Assembly (NCBI GenBank): GCA_036897485.1
Contig: JAYMTF010000953.1
Span: 1 to 27,986, forward strand
Reading direction: 5' to 3'
Length of the DNA: 27,986 bases
From: Pelargonium nanum
Lineage: Eukaryota; Streptophyta; Magnoliopsida; Geraniales; Geraniaceae
Made by a program: the position numbers and the translations under genes. How positions within the stretch are numbered: the stretch's first letter is position 1; each line of letters begins with the position of its first letter. The notes beneath the pieces are model-generated. The model was not told where the DNA came from and did no database searches. It was given only the letters and a program-made list of their open reading frames with translations. Positions 1 to 9,900 of the stretch are shown one piece after another.

Positions 1-2803
1 TTCACCATTTCCAACTAACCATTTGGCATGATCCATGACAACCTTTCTGCCCTCACAAAGACTTTTCCAGATCCATGATGAAGAACTAGAAGGTTGAGTA
101 CATTTCCATAAACAGTTTCCATGGTTGTACTTTTGAGCCAAAACACGGTGAACCAGAGAAGAGGAGTTATTTGTTATTCTCCAAAATTGGCTGGCCAACA
201 AACTTTTGTTGAAACTTTCCATATCCCTGAGGCCAATGCCACCTCTCCCTTTGGGGAGGTTAAGAGCCTTTTCGGCAATCCAGTGGATCTTCCTTTTTGA
301 GGGATCAGGACCCCACCAAAACCGGATCAGGAAACTCGAAAGCCAGTCATTGAAGTACTTAGGAAGCTTGTACAGATTCATAACATACAACGGAAGGGCA
401 TTAAGGGTGGATTTGATAAGCGTGAGCCTACCAGCTTGAGAGAGGACTGAGGCCTTCCAAGAAGATAAAGTCAATTCAATATTGCTTTTTAGGTATGAGT
501 GCAGCTCCTTTCTAGTTACACTTCCAAGAGAAGGAATACCCAAATATTTACCAGGTCTTCTGGAAATCGGCATAGGGAGAATTCCTCTGAAAATTCTTGA
601 GAGGCGTCTGGGAATATTGGGACTGAAGACCCATTCAGACTTAGATAAGTTCATGCTCTGGCCTGATGCACTTTCATAGGTAGACAAGATTGCCTTGAGC
701 TTGTCACAAGAAGAGAGAGATGGTTTGAAAAAGATGAACAGATCATCAGCAAAGAGAAGATGGTTAAATGCCGGACCTCCCCTTGAGATAGATAAGCCCT
801 CAATACATTTAGAACTCATGGCCTCTTCCAAGGATAAAGAGAGAGTTTCAGCACAGAGGAGGAACAAATACGGGGATAGAGGGTCCCCTTGTCTAAGTCC
901 CTGTTCGGGCTGAAACCACTGCGTTCTTGCACCATTTACCAGAACACTGAAGGAAACAGAAGATATACACTGATGCATAAGATGGAGCCATTTATTAGAA
1001 AACCCTTGAGCTTCCATGACCTTTAGAAGGAAATCTCATTTGACTCTGTCATAGGCTTTACTGACATCCATCTTTAGGCTTGCTTTAAAGGACCTCCCTT
1101 TATTGCTTTTTTTGATAGCCAACAAAGCTTCATTTGCCAAAATAATGCTGTCTTGGATTCGGCGCCCAGGAACAAAACCATTTTGGAAGGGAGAGATTAG
1201 AGAATCCATGACGGTTTTGAGTCGGTTAGCCAAAGTTTTGGATATGATCTTGTAGAGTACATTACAAAGGCTTATAAGTCTGAAATCAGCAGGCTTGGTT
1301 GGGTTATCAATTTTGGGGATGAGAGCAATAAGGGTTTTGTTGATTGCTTTCAGCATGCGTCCCCCATTAAGGAAAGAAAGGACCGCATTTGAAACGTCAT
1401 TTTCCACAATATTCCAATACTTCTGGTAGAAGATAGCCGGGAACCCATCAGGACCAGGGGCTTTGAGACTACCCATATCAAAGGTAGCTTTCTTGATTTC
1501 CTCTCTGGAGAAAGGGCGGTCAAGAGCTTCAATTTGGGAAGGGGAAAGCTTTCTAGAGATTCTGTTAATTAAGGACTCAATGTGATGATTCCTTGACACA
1601 GAGGCAGGAGCGGAAGAAAAGAGGGTCTTAAAATGAGAAACAATCTCCCTACATATATCCTCCTGGGAAAGAAGCCAGCTTCCAGAGGAGGAGAGAAGGG
1701 TAGATATTCTATTCTTAGCAGCCTTCCTGGAGGCAAGGAGGTGGAAATATCTAGTATTTCTCTCCCCCAAGTTGAGATATCGAACTTTGGATCGTTGCTT
1801 CCAGATTTCTTCTTCATTATCAAGAATATCTTCAAACTGGTCCTGGAGATCAAGGGATTTGGAGATTAAGGAATGGTTATTAGGGTCAAGACTGATAGAA
1901 GCTTGAGTGGACTTGAGGTGGTCAAGGATCAAAGATTTCTTTGCTTTGAGGTCCCCAAAATAATCATGCTTCCATTTGGAGAGATTTATGGCAGATTTAG
2001 CAAGCATATCTTGAATTTTAAAGAGAGGGGAGCCTCCAGCTTGAGTTCTCCAACTATTTTTGATGGTTTGGCCACAACCCTCATATGAGGTCCAGAAACT
2101 TTCAAACTTGAACTGGCGACGAGGTTTGGGTTGGGGGGCGAGGTCAAGGATAGGTAGCGAGTAGAGGGAACTAAAAGGGAAGAGGGAAAACCAGTTCTTG
2201 GAAGCAAAAACTCGATCTAGAACTTCAAAAACTGCCAATTCTTTATGTCTTTTGTTGGTCCAAGTGAATGTAGGGCCAACTTTGTGCAGTTCAAGGAGGT
2301 TATTTGAAGAAATGAGAGATCCAAGTGACGAAGCTCCCGGAAGAGAGGAAGACCTCTTTCCAGACTTGTCTCCAGGCCTAAGGACTTGGTTAAAATCTCC
2401 AATGAGGCAGATATGGTGACTTAAGGATTTAGGGAGCAATTAATTGAAGACCAGACCTCATCTCTTTTGCTCAGCATGGGATGTCCATAAACACCCCCAA
2501 AACCCAATCAATAGCCAAAGAGTTTCTAATCTTAATCAATAGCAGATGATTAGAGAGGAGCAGAGCATGAGATAAAACCTTAGTTCTACACCCAATCCAA
2601 AGCCCTCCACTATGGTTGCAACTATCAACGCCCCAAGATCGAAAGACATTTAGGGAGGTCAGTTTAAGGTCCACAGAAGACACAGGGAGTTTTGTTTCAC
2701 AAAGAAAGATTATATCCGGATTAACTTGGTAAACCAGGTCTTTTAGATGTCAAACATGCAGGGGTAGACCAAGACCCCTGCAGTTCCAACTCAAAATTAT
2801 CAT
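1..2803 (-). pseudogene. LINE ORF2 relic: endonuclease plus reverse transcriptase (partial)
   Basis: The start codon lies at 2803-2801. The N-terminus has the APE-type endonuclease opening SWNCRG and a CETK motif, followed further on by GDFN. The reverse transcriptase follows with KAYDRV near 1040, QGLRQGDPLSP near 890 and the catalytic box FADD near 745. The frame then stays open to position 1 through thumb and zf-RVT-like sequence, so the protein is cut by the window edge. Damage seen: TGA at 2752-2750 (probably an Arg codon), a 1-bp frameshift near 2485 in a run of G, another shift near 2430, and TGA at 1038-1036 where the family has Trp after KAYDRV. The SDH motif expected in the endonuclease near 2150 is missing. 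Without repair it could not make a working protein. Confidence 0.92.
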
Positions 2804-5210
2804 TGCACCCGTGGAGGCTGTTGTGGGACAGCCTCCAGCGAACCCATTACAGCTAAATCATCAAATGAATCCAGAGAATCGAAAGCAACAGCATGGCAAG
2901 CAGAGAGAATTAAGGAACAACTCGCAAAAGCAGTAAACAGAGCAGGGCCATCATGCTTAAAGGATTCAGGAGCAGAAATTGAATTAAATAAAACTGGATT
3001 TACCTCCGAGGAGATTGGGGACGATCCAGCAGCTCCAAGTTTCAGCTTCTTTGTTGGAGAGCTTTTCAGAGGATCTGAAGCAGCTCTCTTTGTACCCGTT
3101 TTGGTTTGACCATCCAGCATTTCACTCCTCTTCATCCAGGTTGGGAATATTGGCTCAGGGTCCACACAGGCAGTCAGGCTCTGCACAGCTTCCCAATAAG
3201 CTTCTTTCTCCGCCAAATCTTCACAGACAGCCTCCTGAATATCCGCAGCATTTCCCAATCGAGGCTGAGATCGGAAAATAGGTTTCCTTGGCCTTGGTCC
3301 AGTGGGGAGGGATCGATTCTGGACTAGAGGCCCAAAGCGGTCCAGCAGGAAATTTTGGGTTTGATCAATAGCAGGAGCTTCTGAGCTGGCTGGGTCATCT
3401 TCATCATCTTCAAAAAGCACATCAGGGTATGGAGCAGCAATCAACCAAGGAGCGCGCAGTAGGTGCTTGTCGCAGTTGTTCACGAGTGACAGACGAGGAA
3501 CCCACCTCCTTGCGAGAATAAATATAACTGAAAAATTCAAGGCCATCAGAGGAAGAAGAACCAGAACGATGCTCCTCTACTGGATGGTTTCCTGTCACAA
3601 TCGCTTTTCCTTTCCTAAGGCGAGCTTCCTCAGCGGAGATTTCCAGAAGATTAGCAACAACTTGGCTATTGCGTATAGGCACCGGGCTACAATAAGAAGA
3701 CCATCTGCATTGACTGCGATTTGGGAAGAGGAATGACCAGATTAGGGAGGAGCGATGAAGATGATGTCTGAGGCAGAGAAGATTGCAGATGGGTAGTTAA
3801 GATCAGGTAACCCGGGTCCCAAAACCCGACCCTCCCAAGAATCCAAATCCATTCCATAAGTTCAGATAAGAGCAGATCTTCACGTGTCACCTCTCTTGCC
3901 TTCCTGCTAGATTCTCCAGGATAAGGCCCACAAGGATAAGGCCCACTGGGTTCTCCACCAGTCTGTCCATAAGAGAAACTGCCAGGTGGCATCACCCCAG
4001 GTAGGAAACAATTCGGTGCTTGGGCCACACGCGCCCAATCATTAGCAGTAACGTGATCTTCTAGAAGCTCAGCAGTATTGGCCAGGAGACCTAGGCCGTT
4101 TCCATTCGAAGGCGGCGCCGGCAAGAAATCCAGGTTAGGGCACGAATTTCTGCAGATTAAGTCCATATCACATGGACCAACCGGCGATAGGCTGCAGTGG
4201 TTAACAGGGCCTAGGAAGTTCACCGAGCATGAAGTTTCAGAGCTCTCAGAGCTTTCAGAACTTTCAGAGCTTTCCATCATAATAGGGCCTTGTTGGAAGC
4301 CCTCCATCCCAGCGATCTGTTGATCAAGCTCGTCTGAGAGGAAAGAGGATCCTTCAGCTGCAAAGGGTGGCATATGGAAAGAGTGGGGCTGTAAGGGGGT
4401 AGGGATGTGAAAGGTAGGGTTTTTGTTTTTCCTAGTGTTACTCTGGGCTCTCATGGCTCTTGAAAACATTGGGATGTGAGGTTCAAAAATGACATTGGGA
4501 TGGTTGTCGCCGGCAAGAAGGAGCTCCATTCTCCTAGTTAAACGGTCTTGAGCTGCATGAATCGCAGTGGAGCAGCTGCGGGAGGAGTGACCAACAATGC
4601 CACATTTGAAACAAATTTTGAAGATTCTTTCATATTTGAACTGGACCCAAACCCTAGAATAGGGTCCAGTTTTCACAAAAATACCAGGCAAAAGTGGCTC
4701 ATCTAGATTGATCCAGATTCGCACTCGAAGAAAGCTCCATCTTCCCTCCCTGGAGTCATCCCGGTCGACCAAGTCCACAGGTCCAACAAATTTTCCAAGA
4801 TAATCAGCAAAGTCATGGTGTGAGAGGGCATAGGGGATTCCATGCATCTTGACCCAAATGGGAGCATGGGTAGGACCAAAGTCAAGAGGCGAGTCTTGCA
4901 AGCATAACCTGCTAACAGCGAGGAGGGCACCAGCAATCGCCTAGGGACCATCTTCCAGGATCCTGTTGAGGTCCTCCAGATTTGAAAAACACAGCAAAAA
5001 TCTTCGTGAGCATATGCTTTGGATTGAGAATGGTCCAGAGAGCTTCCAAAGTCCATGCAGAGCAGACTCTAAAAAGCTCCTGGAAAAATCACGCTTATCA
5101 ACCAGGACAACTAAGAGAGAAAACTGAAGATTGGAATGGTTTTCAATGACACATTGGGCTGGGCAAAGCACTTCCCATCCTTTCCGCGCTATAAACTGGG
5201 AACGATCCAT
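2800..5210 (-). pseudogene. LINE ORF1 relic: DUF4283 and zinc-knuckle RNA-binding protein
   Basis: The likely start is the ATG at 5210-5208 (MDRSQFIARKG). Upstream codons to 5528 are open but look like leader. The N-terminal part resembles the DUF4283 domain of plant LINE ORF1 proteins (motifs LEDLNRILEDGP and IWVKMHGIPYAL). A CCHC zinc knuckle, CX2CX4HX4C, lies at 4613-4572. The C-terminal part is acidic then basic and low in complexity, ending at the TGA at 2802-2800. Damage: an amber stop at 4943-4941 where the family has Trp (ILEDGP-W), and at least two changes of frame between about 3840 and 3420. Such proteins bind the element RNA during retrotransposition. The stop overlaps the ORF2 start as ATGA, which supports 2800 as the true end. 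Confidence 0.88.
4235..4275 (-). repeat. 9-bp minisatellite inside LINE ORF1
   Basis: About four and a half copies of a 9-bp unit (TTTCAGAGC and variants on the plus strand) encode a Ser-Ser-Glu repeat in the ORF1 frame. The unit length is a multiple of three, so expansion keeps the frame. Confidence 0.85.
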
Positions 5211-5590
5211 GAGGTTTTGGACAAAAGACAATCGAAAGCAAGGTAAAACAGAGAGGAGAAGGTGAGACAACAGAAAGACAGAGAAAAATGAGCACAACAG
5301 TACAAAGAACCAGCTAAAAGGATGAAATTTGGGATTAGAAAATATATGGAAAGTGAATGTTTGGCCTGATCTGAAAATGAAGGGTTTAAAGTAGAAGAAG
5401 ATGAAAAGGTTGAGTGTAAAAAAGGTGTAATGATTTGGGGAGATCCAATGATTGCTTCTGAATCTCCACCAGATTTGCATTACTCTTTGAGAAGATTTGG
5501 GAATAAAGAACAGTAGCATGCAGCGCATGCAAAGCTACGAGTAGCTATCCTTTAGCTACTGGAGAGCTCTCAAGAGAGAGAAAAATTTGC
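5211..5590 (-). other. LINE 5' leader / internal promoter region
   Basis: This is the stretch upstream of the ORF1 start in the LINE. On the minus strand it begins with a CT/AG-rich segment and a GCATGC-rich block near 5515-5535, then a T-rich leader. Plant L1 elements carry their promoter in the 5' UTR, but no specific promoter motif could be assigned. The outer edge is an estimate. Confidence 0.4.
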
Positions 5591-5640
5591 TTGAGTTTTT
5601 AGCTTACGCTAAAAATAAATTAGCTTGTTTCCACCTTAGT

Positions 5641-5650
5641 TGAGTATTTT
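5641..5650. repeat. Target-site duplication, left copy
   Basis: TGAGTATTTT is repeated exactly at 6060-6069. The two copies bracket the RNase H LINE fragment. On the plus strand the poly-T run (the element's poly(A) tail) follows this copy directly, so the last Ts cannot be told apart from the tail. Confidence 0.8.
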
Positions 5651-6059
5651 TTTTTTTGAGAGGAAATAATCGATCTATTATAGATTCATATCGGCCGATA
5701 ATACATCATTAAGCGGGGTTGGACTAAGAGGACCTGTCCATCCCGACTGACCTGAAAGTGATTCGGTAGACCTAGCTAGATAATGGGCTACACCATTCGC
5801 AGATCGTTTGACAAAATTAAATTCTAAAGCTGAAAATTGTCCCATGAAGTACCTTATATCATCCAAAATCAGACCCAAGGCACTGGAAACCTCCCCTCCG
5901 GTCTGGACTGCCTGAATAACCGTCTTTGCATCAGATTCGACAGTAACTCTGTCCCATCCATGTTCTTTAACCCATGACAAAGCTTCCATGATGGTTATTG
6001 CCTCAACCACCTCAGCTTCTCCCGACCCCGTCCACCCTATCCGACCACCTCAGCTTCCC
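5651..6059 (-). mobile_element. 5'-truncated LINE insertion carrying only the RNase H tail
   Basis: An approximately 409-bp insertion is bounded by a 10-bp direct repeat (TGAGTATTTT). On the minus strand it ends in a poly(A) tract (plus-strand T run at about 5647-5657), the signature of target-primed reverse transcription. It encodes the C-terminal RNase H-like domain of a plant LINE ORF2 and nothing upstream. Its 5' end has a 14-bp direct repeat (6006-6019 and 6044-6057) separated by 24 bp, which may be filler made when the 5' junction was closed. It has the same orientation as the larger LINE but is a separate insertion just upstream of that element's 5' end. Confidence 0.85.
5678..6022 (-). 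pseudogene. RNase H-like domain fragment of LINE ORF2
   Basis: The open frame on the minus strand starts within EAEVVEAITIMEAL and runs to a stop at 5680-5678. It matches the RVT_3/RNase H-like family: a Glu in the EA helix, the VESDAKTVIQAV motif with its catalytic Asp, and the VKRSANGVAHYLAR motif near the end. The first beta strands, with the first catalytic Asp, are absent because of the 5' truncation, so it should be inactive. There is no start codon of its own near the beginning; it is a domain remnant rather than a gene. The C-terminal tail after the domain is short and ends before the poly(A) tract. Confidence 0.85.
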
Positions 6060-6069
6060 TGAGTATTTT
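6060..6069. repeat. Target-site duplication, right copy
   Basis: Exact copy of 5641-5650, marking the 5' junction of the truncated LINE insertion. In the element's orientation the site reads AAAATACTCA, in keeping with the A-rich target preference of L1-type endonucleases. Confidence 0.8.
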
Positions 6070-6964
6070 CTTAATAATTTTGTAGGTCGGTGATGCAGCT
6101 TTCTTGACTCGGGTTAAAGCAACTACATTAATATGATTTTCTCCTTCACGTGTTAAGATGTCTTAGATGGAAGTAAGTTCACGAGACTTTTGATTTTTTT
6201 TAAATGATGAATGCCTTGAACAATGAACAATAATTACCGTATAGTTGATGAGACGTAGACTTGTGAAAATCTTGATCTTTATATCACACCCCTTAGGATT
6301 TGAGATAGATGAACAAACGTGTAAGTGGAAAACCAATGTCAGTGCACTAGACACCATGTCGGGCATGAAAATGAAAATTTCTACCATAAAATTAGAGCAC
6401 AATATATATAATGCAAGAGATGGGACAGATTTAACACCCACTCTAGGATGAGAAAGACCCAAACACGATAACCAAGATAAAAATACAACTTTCTAGCAAT
6501 AAAATGGGTTAATGAATTTTCTAACCGCTTAACAACCGAAAAGAAAACATTGTTAAAGCTTTCTTATAATATAATACAGTCACTCGTAACCAAATCATAC
6601 TCATTCCGATTCTCGAACTCAAACAAGAGATCCGGCATCGTTTGTGAAGAATCACCCGCAACAATAACATTACACAATCAAAGCAATCAATTTATTTATT
6701 TATTTTCAGAAAATTGATGTTTAATTATCTAAGCAATTGCGCACACGCGCGTTTACAATAAAATCATAGAGATATAAAGACTGGCTCTGTGTGGCGGCTG
6801 AACCATCTAGACCGAATTGATCTAAAAGAAAACCTACTAGTATTTGCCGATTTCTTCCAATAAATAAATCCAGACGAAGAAGAAGACGAACAATCCCTAG
6901 ATCTCTGTTCTAACGCTTCCAATTCCTCTTCGTCTTCTTCGTCTCACATCAGTTTCTTCAAGAC
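6070..6964. other. Intergenic region and upstream region of the ZNF598-like gene
   Basis: AT-rich sequence with no credible gene. The last 100 bp or so before the start codon at 6965 are rich in CTTC/TCTTCGTC pyrimidine repeats, as is common in plant 5' leaders. A weak TATA-like string (GATATAAAG) lies at about 6770-6779. The transcription start cannot be fixed from the sequence. The short open frames here have no recognisable family. Confidence 0.5.
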
Positions 6965-9900
6965 ATGGACGATAGCTGTGCGGTCTGTGCTGAGCCTCTT
7001 GAATGGGTGGCCTATGGAGCCTGTGGCCATCGCGATGTTTGCTCCACGTGCGTCGCTCGCCTTCGCTTCATCTGCTCCGATCGCCGTTGCTGCATCTGCA
7101 AGTCCGAGTCTTCCGTCGTCTTTGTCACCAAGGTGCTTTCTCTATCTTTAATTTCACTGTGTATTACTGTTTGAATTCTCCAATTCTATTGGCGTTGATC
7201 TGTATTTGTGTTGAATTGATGGTTATTTTGTACATATGGAAGAGCATGATAGGTTTCTTTAGCTGATTAGCTTTCATTCAGTGTACTTTCTCTATTGCTC
7301 ACTTTATCCAATTTGATGCGGTTTGTGTGGCTACAGCAACCGTTTCTTGATGCTGTGATTCGGATTGTTAATTTCACGAATTCTTTGCATTGGCTGCAGT
7401 ATCTGTAATCTCTTTCAATTGTAGTGGTACTGGTTTTCTAGGTTAGTTTTAAGTTCGCTGAAACTCACACACTTGCAGTCCAAACAGATTCTTTCAGAAT
7501 CTTGATCGAATTGGGATATACAATTATGCATTAGCAATGTGATTCCAGTAATACATGGAGGAGCATGAAAGATTTCATTAGCTGATTAGCTTTCATTCAG
7601 TGTACTTTCTCTATTGTTCACTTTATCCAATTTGATGCGGTTTGTGTGGCTACAGCAACCGTTTCTTGATGTTGTGATTCCGATTCTTAATTTCATGAAT
7701 TCTTTGCATTGGCTGCAGTATGTGTAATATATTTCAATTGTAGTGGTACTAGTTTTCTAGGTTAGTTTTAAGTTTGCTGAAACTCACATAGTTGCAGTCC
7801 ATACAGAATCTTTCAGAATCTTGATCGAATTGGGATATGCAATTAGCCAATTATGCATTAGGAATGTGATTCCAGTAATAGCTTTCAACAGTTCACCTTC
7901 CCTTAACAATCTTGCTTGATATTGATTAAGGCTCCTTTTCTTTGTTCAGACTTAGGATTGTTATGTTGTTAATGGTATGGTTTTTGTACAATTTGTAAAT
8001 TTATTTAATAATGTTGTGCTTTTGCTATCTTGTAGGCTTTGGGAGATTATACAAGGATGATTAATGACTTTTCAGTTTTACCATCTGAAGTCAGAGAGGG
8101 TCAAGTGGGATCCTACTGGTACCATAGCGATACCCAAGCCTTTTTTGATGATGTGGACCACTACAGGATGATCAAGGCAATGTGTAGGCTTTCATGTAGT
8201 GTCTGTGATAAAATGGAGGAGCAGCAACCAAATGATGGCCCAAAGCGCCGAGCTCGGTTCAGGGATATAGATCAGTTGAAAGGTCATTTATTCCATCGTC
8301 ATAAATTGATTATGTGCAGTTTGTGTTTGGAAGGAAGGAAGGTGAGATATATTATGTACCATCTTGTATATTACTTTGGATGACATGGGAATCTATTTGC
8401 AAAGATAGGTTCTCATTTTTTTTTGTTTACATTATAACCTTATCAGGATTGCTTTGTGTGTTGCAGATATTCATTTGCGAACAAAAGTTATATACTAGAG
8501 CCCAATTAAATCAGCATATCAACACAGGTGATGCTGAAGTGGATGGAAGCGAGAGTGAAAGAGGTGGCTTCACAGGTCATCCTTTGTGTGAGTTCTGCAG
8601 AACTCCATTCTATGGGGATAATGAATTATACTCGCATATGTCTACAGAACATTATACCTGTCACATTTGCCAAAGGTAGAAGAATCATGTTTTTTTTTTC
8701 TTTTCTGCTACTAATATGTTTTAATTGCATCATTATCAGTGAGGCTTAAATAGTTTGTAACATGTCCATTGCAGGCAGCATCCAGGACAATATGAATACT
8801 ATAAGAATTATGATGACCTGGAGGCAAGATCATAGCTTGTTCTCTACTTTTCTTGTTTTAATCATGATGAATGCTAACATTTTTATTATTAAGTTGGTTT
8901 TATTCAGTTTATCTTTATAAACTAACAGCTGTTTACTTTTGCAGATGCATTTCCGCCGAGACCATTTCCTATGTGAGGATGAGGCATGCCTTGCCAAAAA
9001 GTTTATTGTCTTCCAATCAGAATCAGAAATAAAGGTGAATACTTCTTAGTGCATTTAATTATTGTAAATAGTACAATATATGTGTGTGTGCATGTGTGTT
9101 CCTATGGTGCTTTAAGGGTTGGTATTTCAATTTTGTTTGCATTTTCATGTTGTAATTTGAGTGCCACCATTTCCTGACCTTTTCTTGTTCATGTTCAGAG
9201 GCACAATACTATTGAACATGGGGGGAGAATGTCTCGTTCCAAGCGTAATGCTGCTCTTCAGGCATGTACAATTTTCCAAATGCTCTTCATTTTTTCTCAT
9301 GCTTTTTGTCCAGCTCTGCCATCTTGTTTTCCTTTGTTTTATTTGTATACTTAGTATTTTGGCTTCATTTAGTTTTTCATTCTACTACTCTGATTTGTTA
9401 CTTCTTCATATTCATTTAATCTTACTCGACAGATACCAACTAGCTTCCGCTTCAAGAGTAATAATAATGCCCAGGAACATCGTCGAGGGAGGGGGCGAAC
9501 ATCTCATCGCGAGCCTTCTGATTATCAACTTTCCATGGCCATTCAAGCAAGTTTGGAGACAAGTAATGTAGATGATCCACCATCGTCTTCCCGAGCACAA
9601 GTAGCCTCCGATTTTCGAGATACAGACGATATTGATCCAATCATTCAGCCGTTTGAAGCATTGACTACAGATTCTGAATCTGCTGCTAGATATCGTCAAG
9701 CTTTGGGCCAGAACTCCAGTAATGCACCACTGCAAGAATCCTCCTTCCCTCCCCTTCCCATAGTATCCAGCAGCAGTCAACAAAAACCTAAACATGAATC
9801 TTTGGGACAAAGTTCTAGGAATGCACCTTTGCAAGAGTCCTCTTTTCCTCCCCTTTCATCAGGATCCAGCAGTAGCAAATTAAAACCTAAACTTGAATCT

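Larger units (their letters stand above)
1..5590 (-). mobile_element. Decayed L1-type non-LTR retrotransposon (LINE), 3' end outside window
   Basis: Read on the minus strand, this stretch has the order 5' leader, ORF1 (nucleic-acid-binding protein with a CCHC knuckle), then ORF2 (endonuclease followed by reverse transcriptase). That is the standard layout of plant L1-like LINEs. The element runs off the left edge while still inside ORF2, so its 3' UTR, poly(A) tail and left target-site duplication are not visible. The right (5') boundary is approximate, placed just upstream of a GC-rich leader at about 5520-5590; no target-site duplication could be matched. Both ORFs carry several stops and frameshifts, so this copy is dead. 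The domain order is seen directly; family membership is established knowledge. Confidence 0.93.

Noticed and set aside
206..913. Three plus-strand open frames of 65-77 codons
   Set aside because: They lie antisense to the LINE reverse transcriptase, whose minus-strand frame shows clear family motifs over the same bases.
4078..4323. Plus-strand frame with a Ser-Glu-Leu repeat
   Set aside because: It is the antisense reading of the 9-bp minisatellite in LINE ORF1; no start context or family.
7232..7880. Possible CRISPR-like or regulatory repeat array
   Set aside because: Only two long copies, in a plant intron; it is a simple tandem duplication.
9161..9571. Plus-strand 136-codon frame spanning an intron of the ZNF598-like gene
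   Set aside because: It runs through intron 6 and into exon 7 in the wrong frame; the conserved protein requires the spliced frame.
9412..9834. Minus-strand 140-codon frame
   Set aside because: Antisense to exon 7 of the ZNF598-like gene, with no recognisable motif.
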